From CAYRXM01 sp964449465 (GTDB lineage Bacteria > Chloroflexota > Anaerolineae > JAFGEY01), in contig CAYVBK010000002.1 of the NCBI GenBank assembly GCA_964449465.1, positions 124,001-188,000 on the forward strand: a stretch of DNA of 64,000 nt. The letters are read 5' to 3'. The notes beneath the pieces were generated by a model. That model searched no databases. It worked only from the letters and a program-made list of their open reading frames with translations, and had not been told where the DNA came from. The translations under genes and the position numbers were made by a program. Shown here piece by piece: positions 16,774-25,281 of the stretch (positions within the stretch are counted from its first letter, which is position 1; every line of letters starts with the position of its first letter).

Positions 16774-17406
16774 TCAGACGCGTCCCCACAGATCGCTGTT
16801 TTCGATCTCTTGTTTGAGCAGGGTGATCTCTTGCTGCGCCCGAATGATGGCCTTTTCCATAGACCAGACCTCGTCCACCCGACCGGTGGACAAAAATAGT
16901 TCTTTGCAGTTGATCGCCTGTTGCAAAGATTTTTCGATGCTTTGCATTCTTTTGCGAAAGCAGGCCCACGTGCCGCCGGCGGCCGGGCGCAGGTGAAACC
17001 GTTCAATGATCGCATCGGCGCAAACATCCATCACCTGGATTTTCCAGGCGCGCACACTGGCGGTCATACCCGACGTGGGAAAGGCGTCTTCAAAAACGCT
17101 GTCCACCGAAGTGCGGATGCGCAGGCGGTGATTTCTGCGCCGCTCGATCCAGCCCTGAGTCCAGACGGCCTTTTTCCAGTCTTCGATTTCCTCCAGGTCA
17201 TCATCCTGGCTCTTGGGCAGCAGATCAAAGGCCAGCAAAATTTCGCGGATGATCGCCTCGATCAGATCTTGCAGCCAGCCGGTTTGCAGCACGACCATTT
17301 CATCCGGGCGGGCGATGTAAAAGCGAGCATCCTGCTCTGACGGAACACGCAGATCCAAAATCACCTGCAACAAGGCTTTGAGTTCATTCTCTATGCGGTT
17401 GTCCAT
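16774..17406 (-). CDS. Hypothetical protein, alpha-helical
   Basis: A 210-residue soluble protein. I chose the ATG at 17406 (MDNRIENELKAL) because a GGGGGGAG site precedes it. It has no signal peptide or membrane helix. Composition is helical, with acidic and basic runs (DDDLEEIEDWKK, IERRRNHRLRIR) and a likely C-terminal coiled coil (SMEKAIIRAQQEITLLKQEI). I recognise no family or catalytic motif. It starts 24 bases after the malic enzyme stop and is probably co-transcribed with it. The repeat element and a terminator lie just beyond its stop. Confidence 0.6.
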   Translation of the reverse strand: MDNRIENELKALLQVILDLRVPSEQDARFYIARPDEMVVLQTGWLQDLIEAIIREILLAFDLLPKSQDDDLEEIEDWKKAVWTQGWIERRRNHRLRIRTSVDSVFEDAFPTSGMTASVRAWKIQVMDVCADAIIERFHLRPAAGGTWACFRKRMQSIEKSLQQAINCKELFLSTGRVDEVWSMEKAIIRAQQEITLLKQEIENSDLWGRV

Positions 17407-17430
17407 GCTCCCCCCTGGCATGATGGATGG

Positions 17431-18780
17431 CTAGATCGGCATCGGCGCAATCAAGCCCTGGCTCATCATGGCGTCGAGCATAGCCCGTGATTGGGCAATC
17501 GTCTCTTGAGCCTGTTTGTACAATTCTTCAGCCGATTTGTGCAACAGCGTCAGGCCCTGCTCTTGGGCTTTCATCGCCGTAGCCACAGCCTCGCGCGGAA
17601 AGACATCCCACTCGTCCATCGTGGGCATGATGTATTCTTCGCTCAGGCCTTTTTCTTCGGCGCAGCGGGCAATCTCATAGGCCGCGGCAATAGCCATTTC
17701 GTCGCTGATGGTGCGGGCGCGCACGTCCAGCACGCCGCGGAAAATGCCCGGAAAACCCAGCGAGTTGTTGACCTGATTGGGGAAATCACTGCGCCCAGTG
17801 GCCACCACGCGCACGCCGGCCTCGCGGGCATCCCAAGGCCAGATTTCGGGGATGGGGTTGGCGCAGGCGAACAGGATGGCATCTTGGGCCATGGCCTTGA
17901 GCCATTCGGGCTGAATCGTGTCGGGGCCAGGGCGCGACAGGGCAATGCACACGTCGGTGCCCACCAGCGACTCGGCAATGCCGCCTTGACGGTTGGCGAC
18001 GTTGGTGAGTTGGCAAAACTCGAGGCGCGGGTCGTCCTCTTGAAAATCGCTGCGCTCGCAGTGCAGAATGCCCTTGGTGTCCACCAGCATCAGCCGACCG
18101 GCGTCGCAGCCGGCGGCCAGCAACAGGCGAGCAATGGCTACATTGGCCGCCCCCGCGCCGATCAGCGAAATGGACACATTGTCGAGCTTTTTGCCCACCA
18201 CTTTGAGGGCATTGATCAGCCCGGCCAGGGTGACGGCGGCGGTGCCTTGTTGATCGTCGTGCCAGACCGGGATGTCCATCTCGGCACGCAGTGAGTCGAG
18301 AATTTTAAAGCACTTGGGCTTTTCAATATCTTCCAGGTTGATCCCGCCAAACGAGGGCTGCAAGAGCTTGACCGTCTGGATGAACAGGTCGGGGTCTTGA
18401 GTGTCCAGGCACAATGGCACGGCATCTACGCCGCCCAGATATTTGAAAATGAGAGCTTTGCCTTCCATCACCGGCATAGCGGCCTGCGGGCCAATGTTGC
18501 CCAACCCCAACACCCGCGTGCCATCCGAGATCACGGCGATGGTGTTGGCGCGGTTGGTATGCTCCCAACTCATCATCGGGTTGGCGGCAATATCACGGCA
18601 TGGGGCGGCTACGCCGGGCGTATACCAGATGGAAAAATCGTCTACGCTGCGCACCGGCACTTTGGGGGCAATCTGAATTTTGCCTTTGAAAAAGGGATGA
18701 GCGCGCATGGCGTCGCCGGACGGCTTTTGGGCCTTGGCCAGCAATGCTTCTTTGGTCGGCAATTCTTTTGAGGCCAGCAT
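17431..18780 (-). CDS. NAD(P)-dependent malic enzyme
   Basis: A 449-residue malic enzyme of the short bacterial type without a phosphotransacetylase tail. It catalyses oxidative decarboxylation of malate to pyruvate with reduction of NAD or NADP. Visible motifs include the substrate-side Tyr in SIWYTPGVAAPC, VISDGTRVLGLGNIGPQAAM, the metal-binding region FGGINLEDIEKPKCF, VWHDDQQGTAAVTLAGLINA with its catalytic Lys following, the nucleotide loop LIGAGAANVAIARLL, and ANPIPEIWPWDA. The ATG has AGGAGG 11 bases upstream. The cofactor cannot be decided with confidence from the motifs I can read. It is first in a probable two-gene unit with the hypothetical protein. Confidence 0.95.
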   Translation of the reverse strand: MLASKELPTKEALLAKAQKPSGDAMRAHPFFKGKIQIAPKVPVRSVDDFSIWYTPGVAAPCRDIAANPMMSWEHTNRANTIAVISDGTRVLGLGNIGPQAAMPVMEGKALIFKYLGGVDAVPLCLDTQDPDLFIQTVKLLQPSFGGINLEDIEKPKCFKILDSLRAEMDIPVWHDDQQGTAAVTLAGLINALKVVGKKLDNVSISLIGAGAANVAIARLLLAAGCDAGRLMLVDTKGILHCERSDFQEDDPRLEFCQLTNVANRQGGIAESLVGTDVCIALSRPGPDTIQPEWLKAMAQDAILFACANPIPEIWPWDAREAGVRVVATGRSDFPNQVNNSLGFPGIFRGVLDVRARTISDEMAIAAAYEIARCAEEKGLSEEYIMPTMDEWDVFPREAVATAMKAQEQGLTLLHKSAEELYKQAQETIAQSRAMLDAMMSQGLIAPMPI

Positions 18781-18870
18781 CTCGATATTCCTCCTCTTGG
18801 ATTGATGCTAAAGCTAGAGTTTGTATATAATTCAATCACGAGTGATACAGATAGCTCTGCCAGAAGCGTG

Positions 18871-18985
18871 ATGAAAACCCTCTCACCACCAAGACACAAA
18901 GGACACAAAGCATTTCTAGAGACTCAAAAATATCGTACACCCTTGTGTTCTCGGTGTCCTTTGTGGTAAGAATAGACTTTTTCAG
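18871..18985. repeat. Intergenic inverted repeat (ACACAAAGGACACAAAG family)
   Basis: In the 250-base space between malic enzyme and the broken gene, ACCACCAAGACACAAAGGAC near 18885 faces CTTGTGTTCTCGGTGTCC then TTTGTGGT at 18942-18967, forming a long imperfect stem. The right flank ends GACTTTTTCAG, shared with the element at 12161-12272. Repeats of this CCTTTGTGTC type occur between genes in many bacteria (recollection, not a search). No gene is seen in this space. Confidence 0.6.
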
Positions 18986-19030
18986 CGGCCTCCCAGCACA
19001 TTTGTCACCTTGAGCGTAACCTGGATCGGC

Positions 19031-19285
19031 TTATTCTGCATCAGGAGTATCTCCAAACACCCGGCGTGCCAGTTCTGTGCCTGACAACAAATTGGCCAGC
19101 TTGTATCGCAATTCTGCTTCGGTAGCCTACGGATAGCGAGCGCGCAAACTTGTCAGAGCCAGCAACTGCGCGGATGCGTTCAATTGCGCCAGCATGTTCA
19201 TCTTTTGAGTAGGGCTGGCCTGTCGCCAGAGTTGGATCTGCAGGGCTTGCATTTTGGGATGCGTGTCGGAATAGAGTGGGGACAT
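19031..19285 (-). pseudogene. Small hypothetical gene with in-frame amber stop
   Basis: From the ATG at 19285 one frame reads MSPLYSDTHPKMQALQIQLW, continues through RQASPTQKMNMLAQLNASAQ to LRARYP, meets TAG at codon 53 (19127-19129), and resumes in the same frame with ATEAELRYKLANLLSGTELA, ending at TAA. The whole frame is 85 codons. Both halves look like one protein, and the stop differs by one base from CAG or GAG. I recall similar short proteins (MSPLYSDTHPKMEALQ..., RHPDASEAEL...) often encoded next to a nucleotidyltransferase-like gene. No such partner is found here. It is probably a decayed leftover; suppression or a sequencing error is possible. Confidence 0.7.
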
Positions 19286-19393
19286 AGTCTTTCTCTAAAA
19301 ACCGGCGGCCGGGCCGATCGTTGATGAGGCTAAAAACGACGACCACGATAGAGTACGACGGTCGCGTTGCACAACAACTGTAAAGAGGTTGGC

Positions 19394-20434
19394 TCACTCA
19401 TCGGCCACACGGGGCTTGGCTTTGCGATAGATAATCATATCAATCATTTCGTCGTTGGGCAGTTGATAGCGCTGTTCCAACCGCGCCACCTGCGTCCAAG
19501 ACTCTTGTGCAAGCGACTGGATCAGGTCGGAACGGCTGTCTTCAACCATAGACATCAAATAGTGTACCTTGTCGGGCAGGGGATGGGTCCAGACTTCCAG
19601 TTCGCGCAACAGTTGCGGGGTATAAGACATAAAATTGGGATGCACCCACAGATCGAGCAGGCGGATGTGCTGTTGATACGAAGCCACCGGCCAGGGATCG
19701 AGAAAAGGCAGCAGGGTGGCAAACCCCACCAGCCGTCGGTCGTTGGTTTGCAGCCCCACGGCAATGCCTTTGCCCGATTCGAGAATGTCAAACAGGCCGA
19801 GCAGCCGGCCGTCTACGGCCCAATCGCCCATAATGTTGAGGGCATAATGATGAACCAGATAGGGCAGCTTTTGGTTGCACAGCAGCATCAGCGGCGCCCA
19901 ATGACCGGCATTGATCTGCACCACTTTGGCCGATTCGGCCGGGCCAAAATAGGCCTGGATCCAATCGGCCACCGGCTGCCCCGATGTGGTGCGCCCCATC
20001 AACACACCATCGCTCCACGGATCGCGACGGAATTCGCGAAACTCGAATTCCTGATACAGGTGGTAAAAGCTGGTGTCCCAGCCGCTGTTGAGCATCAAAA
20101 ACTCGCCACCGCCGGCTTGAAACTGCTCCAGGGCATGTTTGAGCAGGCTGCGCTCCAGGCCATGATGGCGATGCTCCGGGTGGACAAAGAGGCGATGGGC
20201 GCACCCTACGCGGGCATCTACCCGTGACGAGGAAACATCCAACGCCGCCACCGGGTTGGATCGGTCCATCGCTACGTGGAACAACTCTCGCCCGCCCTTG
20301 CCTTCCAGCCGGTAGCGCAGATCATCGGTCCACATGCTGAACCGTCGTCCTTCATCCCAATACGAGTACAATGAGAGCAGCGGGCGCACCCATTCTTTGG
20401 CAGGGGGGCGTAACGTCATCATTTTGTAATCCAT
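19394..20434 (-). CDS. Tandem GNAT-domain protein
   Basis: A 346-residue protein. The N-terminal half is a GNAT domain, with FHVAMDRSNPVAALDV, a central strand and CAHRLFVHPEHRHHGLERSL (the acetyl-CoA loop), then FYHLYQEFEFREFRR as motif B. The C-terminal half (~165-330) has a similar order of elements (GKGIAVGLQTNDRRLVGFAT, LLDLWVHPNFMSYTPQLLREL) but a poorer CoA loop, so it may be a degenerate second GNAT. The substrate is unknown. GAGGAGG precedes the ATG. It has its own promoter at 20538-20567, so it is separable from the histidine kinase genes upstream. Confidence 0.75.
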   Translation of the reverse strand: MDYKMMTLRPPAKEWVRPLLSLYSYWDEGRRFSMWTDDLRYRLEGKGGRELFHVAMDRSNPVAALDVSSSRVDARVGCAHRLFVHPEHRHHGLERSLLKHALEQFQAGGGEFLMLNSGWDTSFYHLYQEFEFREFRRDPWSDGVLMGRTTSGQPVADWIQAYFGPAESAKVVQINAGHWAPLMLLCNQKLPYLVHHYALNIMGDWAVDGRLLGLFDILESGKGIAVGLQTNDRRLVGFATLLPFLDPWPVASYQQHIRLLDLWVHPNFMSYTPQLLRELEVWTHPLPDKVHYLMSMVEDSRSDLIQSLAQESWTQVARLEQRYQLPNDEMIDMIIYRKAKPRVADE

Positions 20435-20537
20435 CTTGCCTCCTCGGAGCGGCCCCCCACAGACTGCGTATCAGAGATCGTTGACCTGGGGGCCTGGTCG
20501 GCCCGGCGTCTTACGACATCATCTGAATCAAAGAATC

Positions 20538-20567
20538 ATTATATCACACACAACAGGTTTGTAGCAA
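20538..20567 (-). promoter_or_regulatory. Sigma70 promoter of the GNAT gene
   Basis: On the minus strand TTGCTA (20562-20567) and a perfect TATAAT (20538-20543) are separated by 18 bases. The -35 abuts the stop codon of the histidine kinase gene. The ~100-base leader runs to the GAGGAGG site. Confidence 0.7.
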
Positions 20568-22790
20568 TTATGTTGCCGCCGGCACTGCTGCCGCCGCTTC
20601 TATCGCTGCGGGCCGGGCATTGATCGGGATGCGAAAACCAAAGGTGCTGCCCTGGCCTACCTGGCTGTTGACCCACACCTCGCCACCATGGGTCTGCACC
20701 ACAAACTTGATCAGGGCCAGGCCCAGGCCCAATCCTTCTACCCCACGCTTGAGCCCATCGGCGGCCTGCGTAAACCCGTCCCAGAGGGTGGGCAGCTTGT
20801 CGGCCGGGATGCCGCAGCCGGTGTCTTCAACTTTGAACACCACATGCGTCTCGGTGGGCCAGCAGATCACCCGCACCCAGCCGTTTTCGTGGTTGAACTT
20901 GATGGCGTTATGCACCATGTGATAGATGGCTTCGGTCAACTGCCGCGAGTCGGCCTGTATTTTGGGCAGGCGCGATGACAATTGCACGGTCAACGAGATC
21001 TGGCGGCTCTGCGCCATTTTGGACAGCGGCTCGACGGTCTGCTGAATCAGAGCCACCAGGTCGGTCTCTTCCAATTGGAGCTGCCCCTGCTTGCTCAACA
21101 AAGAAGAGAACGAGATCACGCTGTCAATCATCTTGCGCCCGCTAGACAACTCTTTTTCCAGTTGTTGAATCTGCATCTGAAGTTCGGTGTACATTTTGCG
21201 CTCCAGATAGCGATGGAGCAGTTGCACCGAAAACCCGGCGGCCACAAAAGGACTGCGTAACTCGTGGGTGATTATGCCGATAAAGGCCGATTTGAGCTTG
21301 TCTACCTCTTGCAACTTTTGGTAGGCGCGCTCCAGGTCGGCGTTGAGGCGCATCACGTTAACAGACATGGTTTCGACCTGATCGAACAGACGAGCGTTCT
21401 CCAGAGCCACGGCGGTTTGATCGGCTAGTGCCTTGAGCCAGTCAATTTCGTCGGGCGTGTAAACCTCGCCGGAGCCTTTGGCCCCCAACACAATCAGGCC
21501 GACCAGTCGGGCGCTGGTGTGAATGGGTAAGAACATTTCGATATTGATGGCGGTCAACCACTCGTGTTCATCGGGCAAAATGCGAGCAAATTCCTGACGC
21601 AGGTCAATGTCATATTGGGTCAGCGGCTCGTCCGACGAATTCAGGCGCGCGGCCAGCGGACTATCGGGGTGCAGTTCAAAGCTGCCTTCGGGCATATCGC
21701 CGATGCGCCGCACCGGGTCTAGCAGCAGCCCGCCGATCTCTTGTTTGCCCTCGCGCACCAGATACAGCGCGCCTCGTTGAATGTCGGTGGCCAGCACCAG
21801 GGTGTCCATAATCAGGTCGGCCAACGGCTCCAGGCGCAGTGTTTCGATCACTTTTTCGCCATAGGCCCGCAGCAGCGCCTCATAGTTCACCCGGATGTGG
21901 AACAGCCGATAATCTACAAACCGCTGAATGGCGGTACGCAGCGGCGCACTGGTAAAAGCCAGAATCAGGGCGGTGACGCCTACGCCGCCCAGGGTGCCAT
22001 ACATGGCCTGCTGCGGCCCAGCGATCTGCTGCCCGCCCCACACCAGAGCCAGGCTCAAGCCGATGGACAGAAAGGCTATCGTGACATATCCAAAGGCATT
22101 GCGGTAGACCGTCTTGATGTCTACCAGCCTGTAGCGAATGATGGTAATGGTAAAAATCAGGGCGCTGGACAGGCGGATACAGATGCCTAACAGCCTGAGC
22201 GCAGGCTGAATGGTGGCAAACAGGGCATCACCCAGCACCAGCAGCATCAATCCCACCAACCAGTAGCGATAGCGATTGCGGTGCATCGGACTGGTCACTT
22301 CGCGATAGACGCGCCATGTGGATATGATGGTGCTGAGGGTAAAGCCAGCCCAGGCCAACACATTGAACACACGAATCAAGGTCAATGAACCGACGATCTG
22401 GTCGCCCAACGCGATATAGGGCAGCGTCAGGGGAATAAAGCCCGATGCAAAAGTGACCGAGACCAGCACATAAAAAATGCTCAGAATCCACCAGGCTTGG
22501 GCCAGGCGGGTGGTCTGGCGCAAAAAAGTGTGGGTCAGGTTCATAAAGATGACGGCCAGGATGATCAGCCCGCTCAATGCGATTTGGTCGCTCAGCGCGG
22601 CAACGGTGGCAAATTCGGGCAAACCCCAGGCCAGAGCAACCGGCACATTCCACACCGCCGAGATAGCCAGATAGATGACCAGCAGACGCTCGGTTTTATC
22701 GCGAAAGAACCGCTTGATCAGTAACAGGGAAAGAATAGCCAAATAGCCGATCAGAATAACGGTTGAAATGGCTAACTGACCAATGTTCAT
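20568..22790 (-). CDS. Membrane sensor histidine kinase (7TM-GAF-HisKA-HATPase)
   Basis: A 740-residue kinase. The N-terminus has seven or more hydrophobic segments to about residue 265. A GAF-like domain follows at ~310-470 (ALENARLFDQVETM marks its end), then HisKA with ITHELRSPF, phospho-acceptor His509. HATPase_c has the N box (YHMVHNAIKF), G1 (VEDTGCGIP) and G2 (GVEGLGLGLALIKFVVQTHG). It should autophosphorylate on His509 in response to a membrane or GAF ligand and pass phosphate to an unseen response regulator. It follows its paralogue by 83 bases. No receiver-domain gene is in the window. The start has GGGGGG upstream. Confidence 0.95.
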   Translation of the reverse strand: MNIGQLAISTVILIGYLAILSLLLIKRFFRDKTERLLVIYLAISAVWNVPVALAWGLPEFATVAALSDQIALSGLIILAVIFMNLTHTFLRQTTRLAQAWWILSIFYVLVSVTFASGFIPLTLPYIALGDQIVGSLTLIRVFNVLAWAGFTLSTIISTWRVYREVTSPMHRNRYRYWLVGLMLLVLGDALFATIQPALRLLGICIRLSSALIFTITIIRYRLVDIKTVYRNAFGYVTIAFLSIGLSLALVWGGQQIAGPQQAMYGTLGGVGVTALILAFTSAPLRTAIQRFVDYRLFHIRVNYEALLRAYGEKVIETLRLEPLADLIMDTLVLATDIQRGALYLVREGKQEIGGLLLDPVRRIGDMPEGSFELHPDSPLAARLNSSDEPLTQYDIDLRQEFARILPDEHEWLTAINIEMFLPIHTSARLVGLIVLGAKGSGEVYTPDEIDWLKALADQTAVALENARLFDQVETMSVNVMRLNADLERAYQKLQEVDKLKSAFIGIITHELRSPFVAAGFSVQLLHRYLERKMYTELQMQIQQLEKELSSGRKMIDSVISFSSLLSKQGQLQLEETDLVALIQQTVEPLSKMAQSRQISLTVQLSSRLPKIQADSRQLTEAIYHMVHNAIKFNHENGWVRVICWPTETHVVFKVEDTGCGIPADKLPTLWDGFTQAADGLKRGVEGLGLGLALIKFVVQTHGGEVWVNSQVGQGSTFGFRIPINARPAAIEAAAAVPAAT

Positions 22791-22873
22791 ATTCCCCCCT
22801 TTGAGGGCCGACGTGTCATCAGATAGGGCAGGTATCGCTTGATGCCACCCAAACAGCCGGGCCTGTCAAGGGC

Positions 22874-25099
22874 CTATTGCCCCCAAGACAATCTTCCATC
22901 AGACATCAACAAGGTCATCTCTTGCTCGGTCGAGCCAGGCGCCCGACTAATGGGGATGCGAAATCCAAACGTGCTGCCGCGCCCGATCTGGCTCTGCGCC
23001 CAGACCTGACCGCCATGCGCATTGGCGACATATTTGACCAGGGCCAGCCCCAAACCCAACCCCTCTACGCCGCGCCGCAGAGGGTCTACCACCTGCGAAA
23101 ACCCATCCCAGATGCTTTCCAGCTTGTCGGCGTCAATGCCGATGCCATTGTCGCTGACGGTCAGGCTGACCCATTGATGATCGGCCGTGCAGGAAACCAT
23201 GACCCGCCCCTGCGATTGGGTAGACAGGTCGGTGATCGGTTCGGTGAACGGCTCGGTGAATTTGATGGCATTGTGAACCAGGTGATAAATAGCCTCTGAC
23301 AACCGCTCTTGATCGGCCCACAGGTGAGGGACATTATCGGCTATCAAAACCTCGATGGCAATGCCCCGAAACTGGGCCATCACTTGCAGCGGCTCGACAG
23401 CCTGACGGATCAGCGCGACCATATCCAACTCTTCTTTGCGCAGTTCGCCTTGCTTGGAGAGAAAAGAGGTAAATGTGACCAGCTTGTCAATCATGCCCTT
23501 CATTTGGGCAAACCCTTTGATAATGTCCTGAATCGGCTCGCGCTGCTCGTCGGACAGGCGATGCAGGCCCTGCCGCTGCAACAGTTGCAGCGAAAAATCA
23601 ATGCCCACCAACGGGCTGCGCAGTTCGTGCGTGACCACGCTGATAAAGGCCGATTTGAGTTTGTCCATATCTTTCAGGCGGCGGTTAACCAGGTCCAGAT
23701 CGGTGTACAACCGATTTAGCACGGCGTTCAGGGTGCGCATATCGCTAAACAGGCGAGCGTTTTCCAGAGGGTATCCGCTGCGGTCGGCCAGTTCCAATAA
23801 AAATTCGATCTCATCGGTGCGAAAGGCATGATGATTTTTGTTACCCAGACCCAAAATGCCGACCAGTTGACCGCGCGCCCGCACCGGCACAAAGAGATAA
23901 ACGCCCAACGCCAGCAGCCATTTCATTTCTTGTTCGCGCATAGACAGAAAACGCGGGTCCGACTTGAGCGCATCCAGAGTTAAGACGATGCCCTTGCGCC
24001 GCAGGTCATCCATAAAAGGGCTGAATGCCCGAAACGTAGCCGGCTCGATCTCGCCGACGCCGAGCCCGCCAGCCGATTGAAATTTGACATTGCCAATATC
24101 ATCGCCGCTGTCGCTGACCAGCAAGACACCCTTGTCTATGCCCAATGTATCATGAATGATCAACATGATGGCTTCGGCCAACTGCTCTGGGTCCAGAATG
24201 TTGCGCACCGTTTTGCCATAGTCTCGCAGCCTGGCTTCATACCGCGTCCGATCTACGCGCTGCCCCAAAATGCGATCCACCGTATCGGTGATCAATCGGT
24301 GCAGCAGTTGATAGACCATCCCCAGCGTGCCGGCGGCAATGATCGCCACCATCAACAGAGCCGAGCCAGGAAAGATGTACTGAGCAACCAGCAAGAGCGA
24401 AACAAACAGACTGCCCGTCAACACAGTCACCGACACATAAACCAATACGTGGCTCAAGATGGAGCGAATGTCGGCCAGGCTGGGCATCAAGACGGCAATG
24501 GCCGTCATCACCGCCCCGACCGCCCCCCACAGCGGCGCCATCAAAAAGGCCGGCGGCCAGGTGCCCAGCAGGCTGGCGATGCTCAGGCCATTGGCGATAA
24601 AGGCAATGCCCCAGGTGCGCAAGGCCTGAGCGCGGGCCGCTGCCGGCAGCCGAATCGTCGAGACTACCGTGTCTTGGGCAAACATCAGCCAAATCAGCCC
24701 GGCCAGCCCCTGAAAAGTCTGTGTTTGATCGGGCAGTGCAAAGCCCCAATGCAGCCAGTGAGCCACCAGAGCTAATACCGGCATAGCCCAGGTCAGACCA
24801 AACCCGCCGGCCAGAATCCATTTGAGACGCGAAACCGGCACGCGCTCTAGGGCCGCCATAGCCCAAAATACGATGCCCAGCCACGCACTCGCCATCACCG
24901 TGCCCCAACGCACCAACAACGGCCGCTGATCGGCCGGCCAGGCCAGCGATACGTTCCACAAGATCACCAGGATCAAATGGGCAAAGAGCAACTGGGGACG
25001 TTTTTCGCGCATTTGCCGGTTGGCTACAATGGCGATGATCAGACCTATACAGATCAACAGTGCAAATATGGGTAGAGCGACATCGGGAGCCAGAGGCAT
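22874..25099 (-). CDS. Membrane sensor histidine kinase (paralogue)
   Basis: A 741-residue kinase, with the start at ATG 25099 (MPLAPDVALPIF) where CAGGAAAA precedes it. That choice makes it the same length as its neighbour and puts the promoter at 25158-25186 at normal distance. Seven or more hydrophobic segments reach to ~residue 270, a GAF-like domain ends at YPLENARLFSDM, HisKA has VTHELRSPL (His491), and HATPase has YHLVHNAIKF, VSDNGIGID and GVEGLGLGLALVKYVANAHG. The N-terminal regions of the two kinases differ much more than the catalytic parts, so they probably sense different signals. It is the first gene of the pair. Confidence 0.93.
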   Translation of the reverse strand: MPLAPDVALPIFALLICIGLIIAIVANRQMREKRPQLLFAHLILVILWNVSLAWPADQRPLLVRWGTVMASAWLGIVFWAMAALERVPVSRLKWILAGGFGLTWAMPVLALVAHWLHWGFALPDQTQTFQGLAGLIWLMFAQDTVVSTIRLPAAARAQALRTWGIAFIANGLSIASLLGTWPPAFLMAPLWGAVGAVMTAIAVLMPSLADIRSILSHVLVYVSVTVLTGSLFVSLLLVAQYIFPGSALLMVAIIAAGTLGMVYQLLHRLITDTVDRILGQRVDRTRYEARLRDYGKTVRNILDPEQLAEAIMLIIHDTLGIDKGVLLVSDSGDDIGNVKFQSAGGLGVGEIEPATFRAFSPFMDDLRRKGIVLTLDALKSDPRFLSMREQEMKWLLALGVYLFVPVRARGQLVGILGLGNKNHHAFRTDEIEFLLELADRSGYPLENARLFSDMRTLNAVLNRLYTDLDLVNRRLKDMDKLKSAFISVVTHELRSPLVGIDFSLQLLQRQGLHRLSDEQREPIQDIIKGFAQMKGMIDKLVTFTSFLSKQGELRKEELDMVALIRQAVEPLQVMAQFRGIAIEVLIADNVPHLWADQERLSEAIYHLVHNAIKFTEPFTEPITDLSTQSQGRVMVSCTADHQWVSLTVSDNGIGIDADKLESIWDGFSQVVDPLRRGVEGLGLGLALVKYVANAHGGQVWAQSQIGRGSTFGFRIPISRAPGSTEQEMTLLMSDGRLSWGQ

Positions 25100-25157
25100 A
25101 CCAATTTTCCTGATAGGGTTTCTGTGAACTCGCAGGCAGACCGTGTGAGCTTGATTC

Positions 25158-25186
25158 ATTATAGCATGCGTCATTGGCTCGGTCAA
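25158..25186 (-). promoter_or_regulatory. Strong sigma70 promoter of the histidine kinase pair
   Basis: On the minus strand TTGACC (25181-25186) and a perfect TATAAT (25158-25163) are separated by exactly 17 bases, giving a ~50-base leader to the ATG at 25099. It lies in the divergent space shared with trmFO. Confidence 0.85.
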
Positions 25187-25281
25187 GGTACAATAAAAGA
25201 GGTCGGGTTCGCTTCTCTTTTCTTCTATTTGCACGAACGATCACTTTGTGGTACGATCAACGCTTGAGGAGGATGTATTTG

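Noticed and set aside
19041..19397. A 118-codon minus-strand frame overlapping the broken small gene
   Set aside because: It is in another frame, has no ribosome site and no coherent protein sequence; the frame with the single TAG is far more protein-like.
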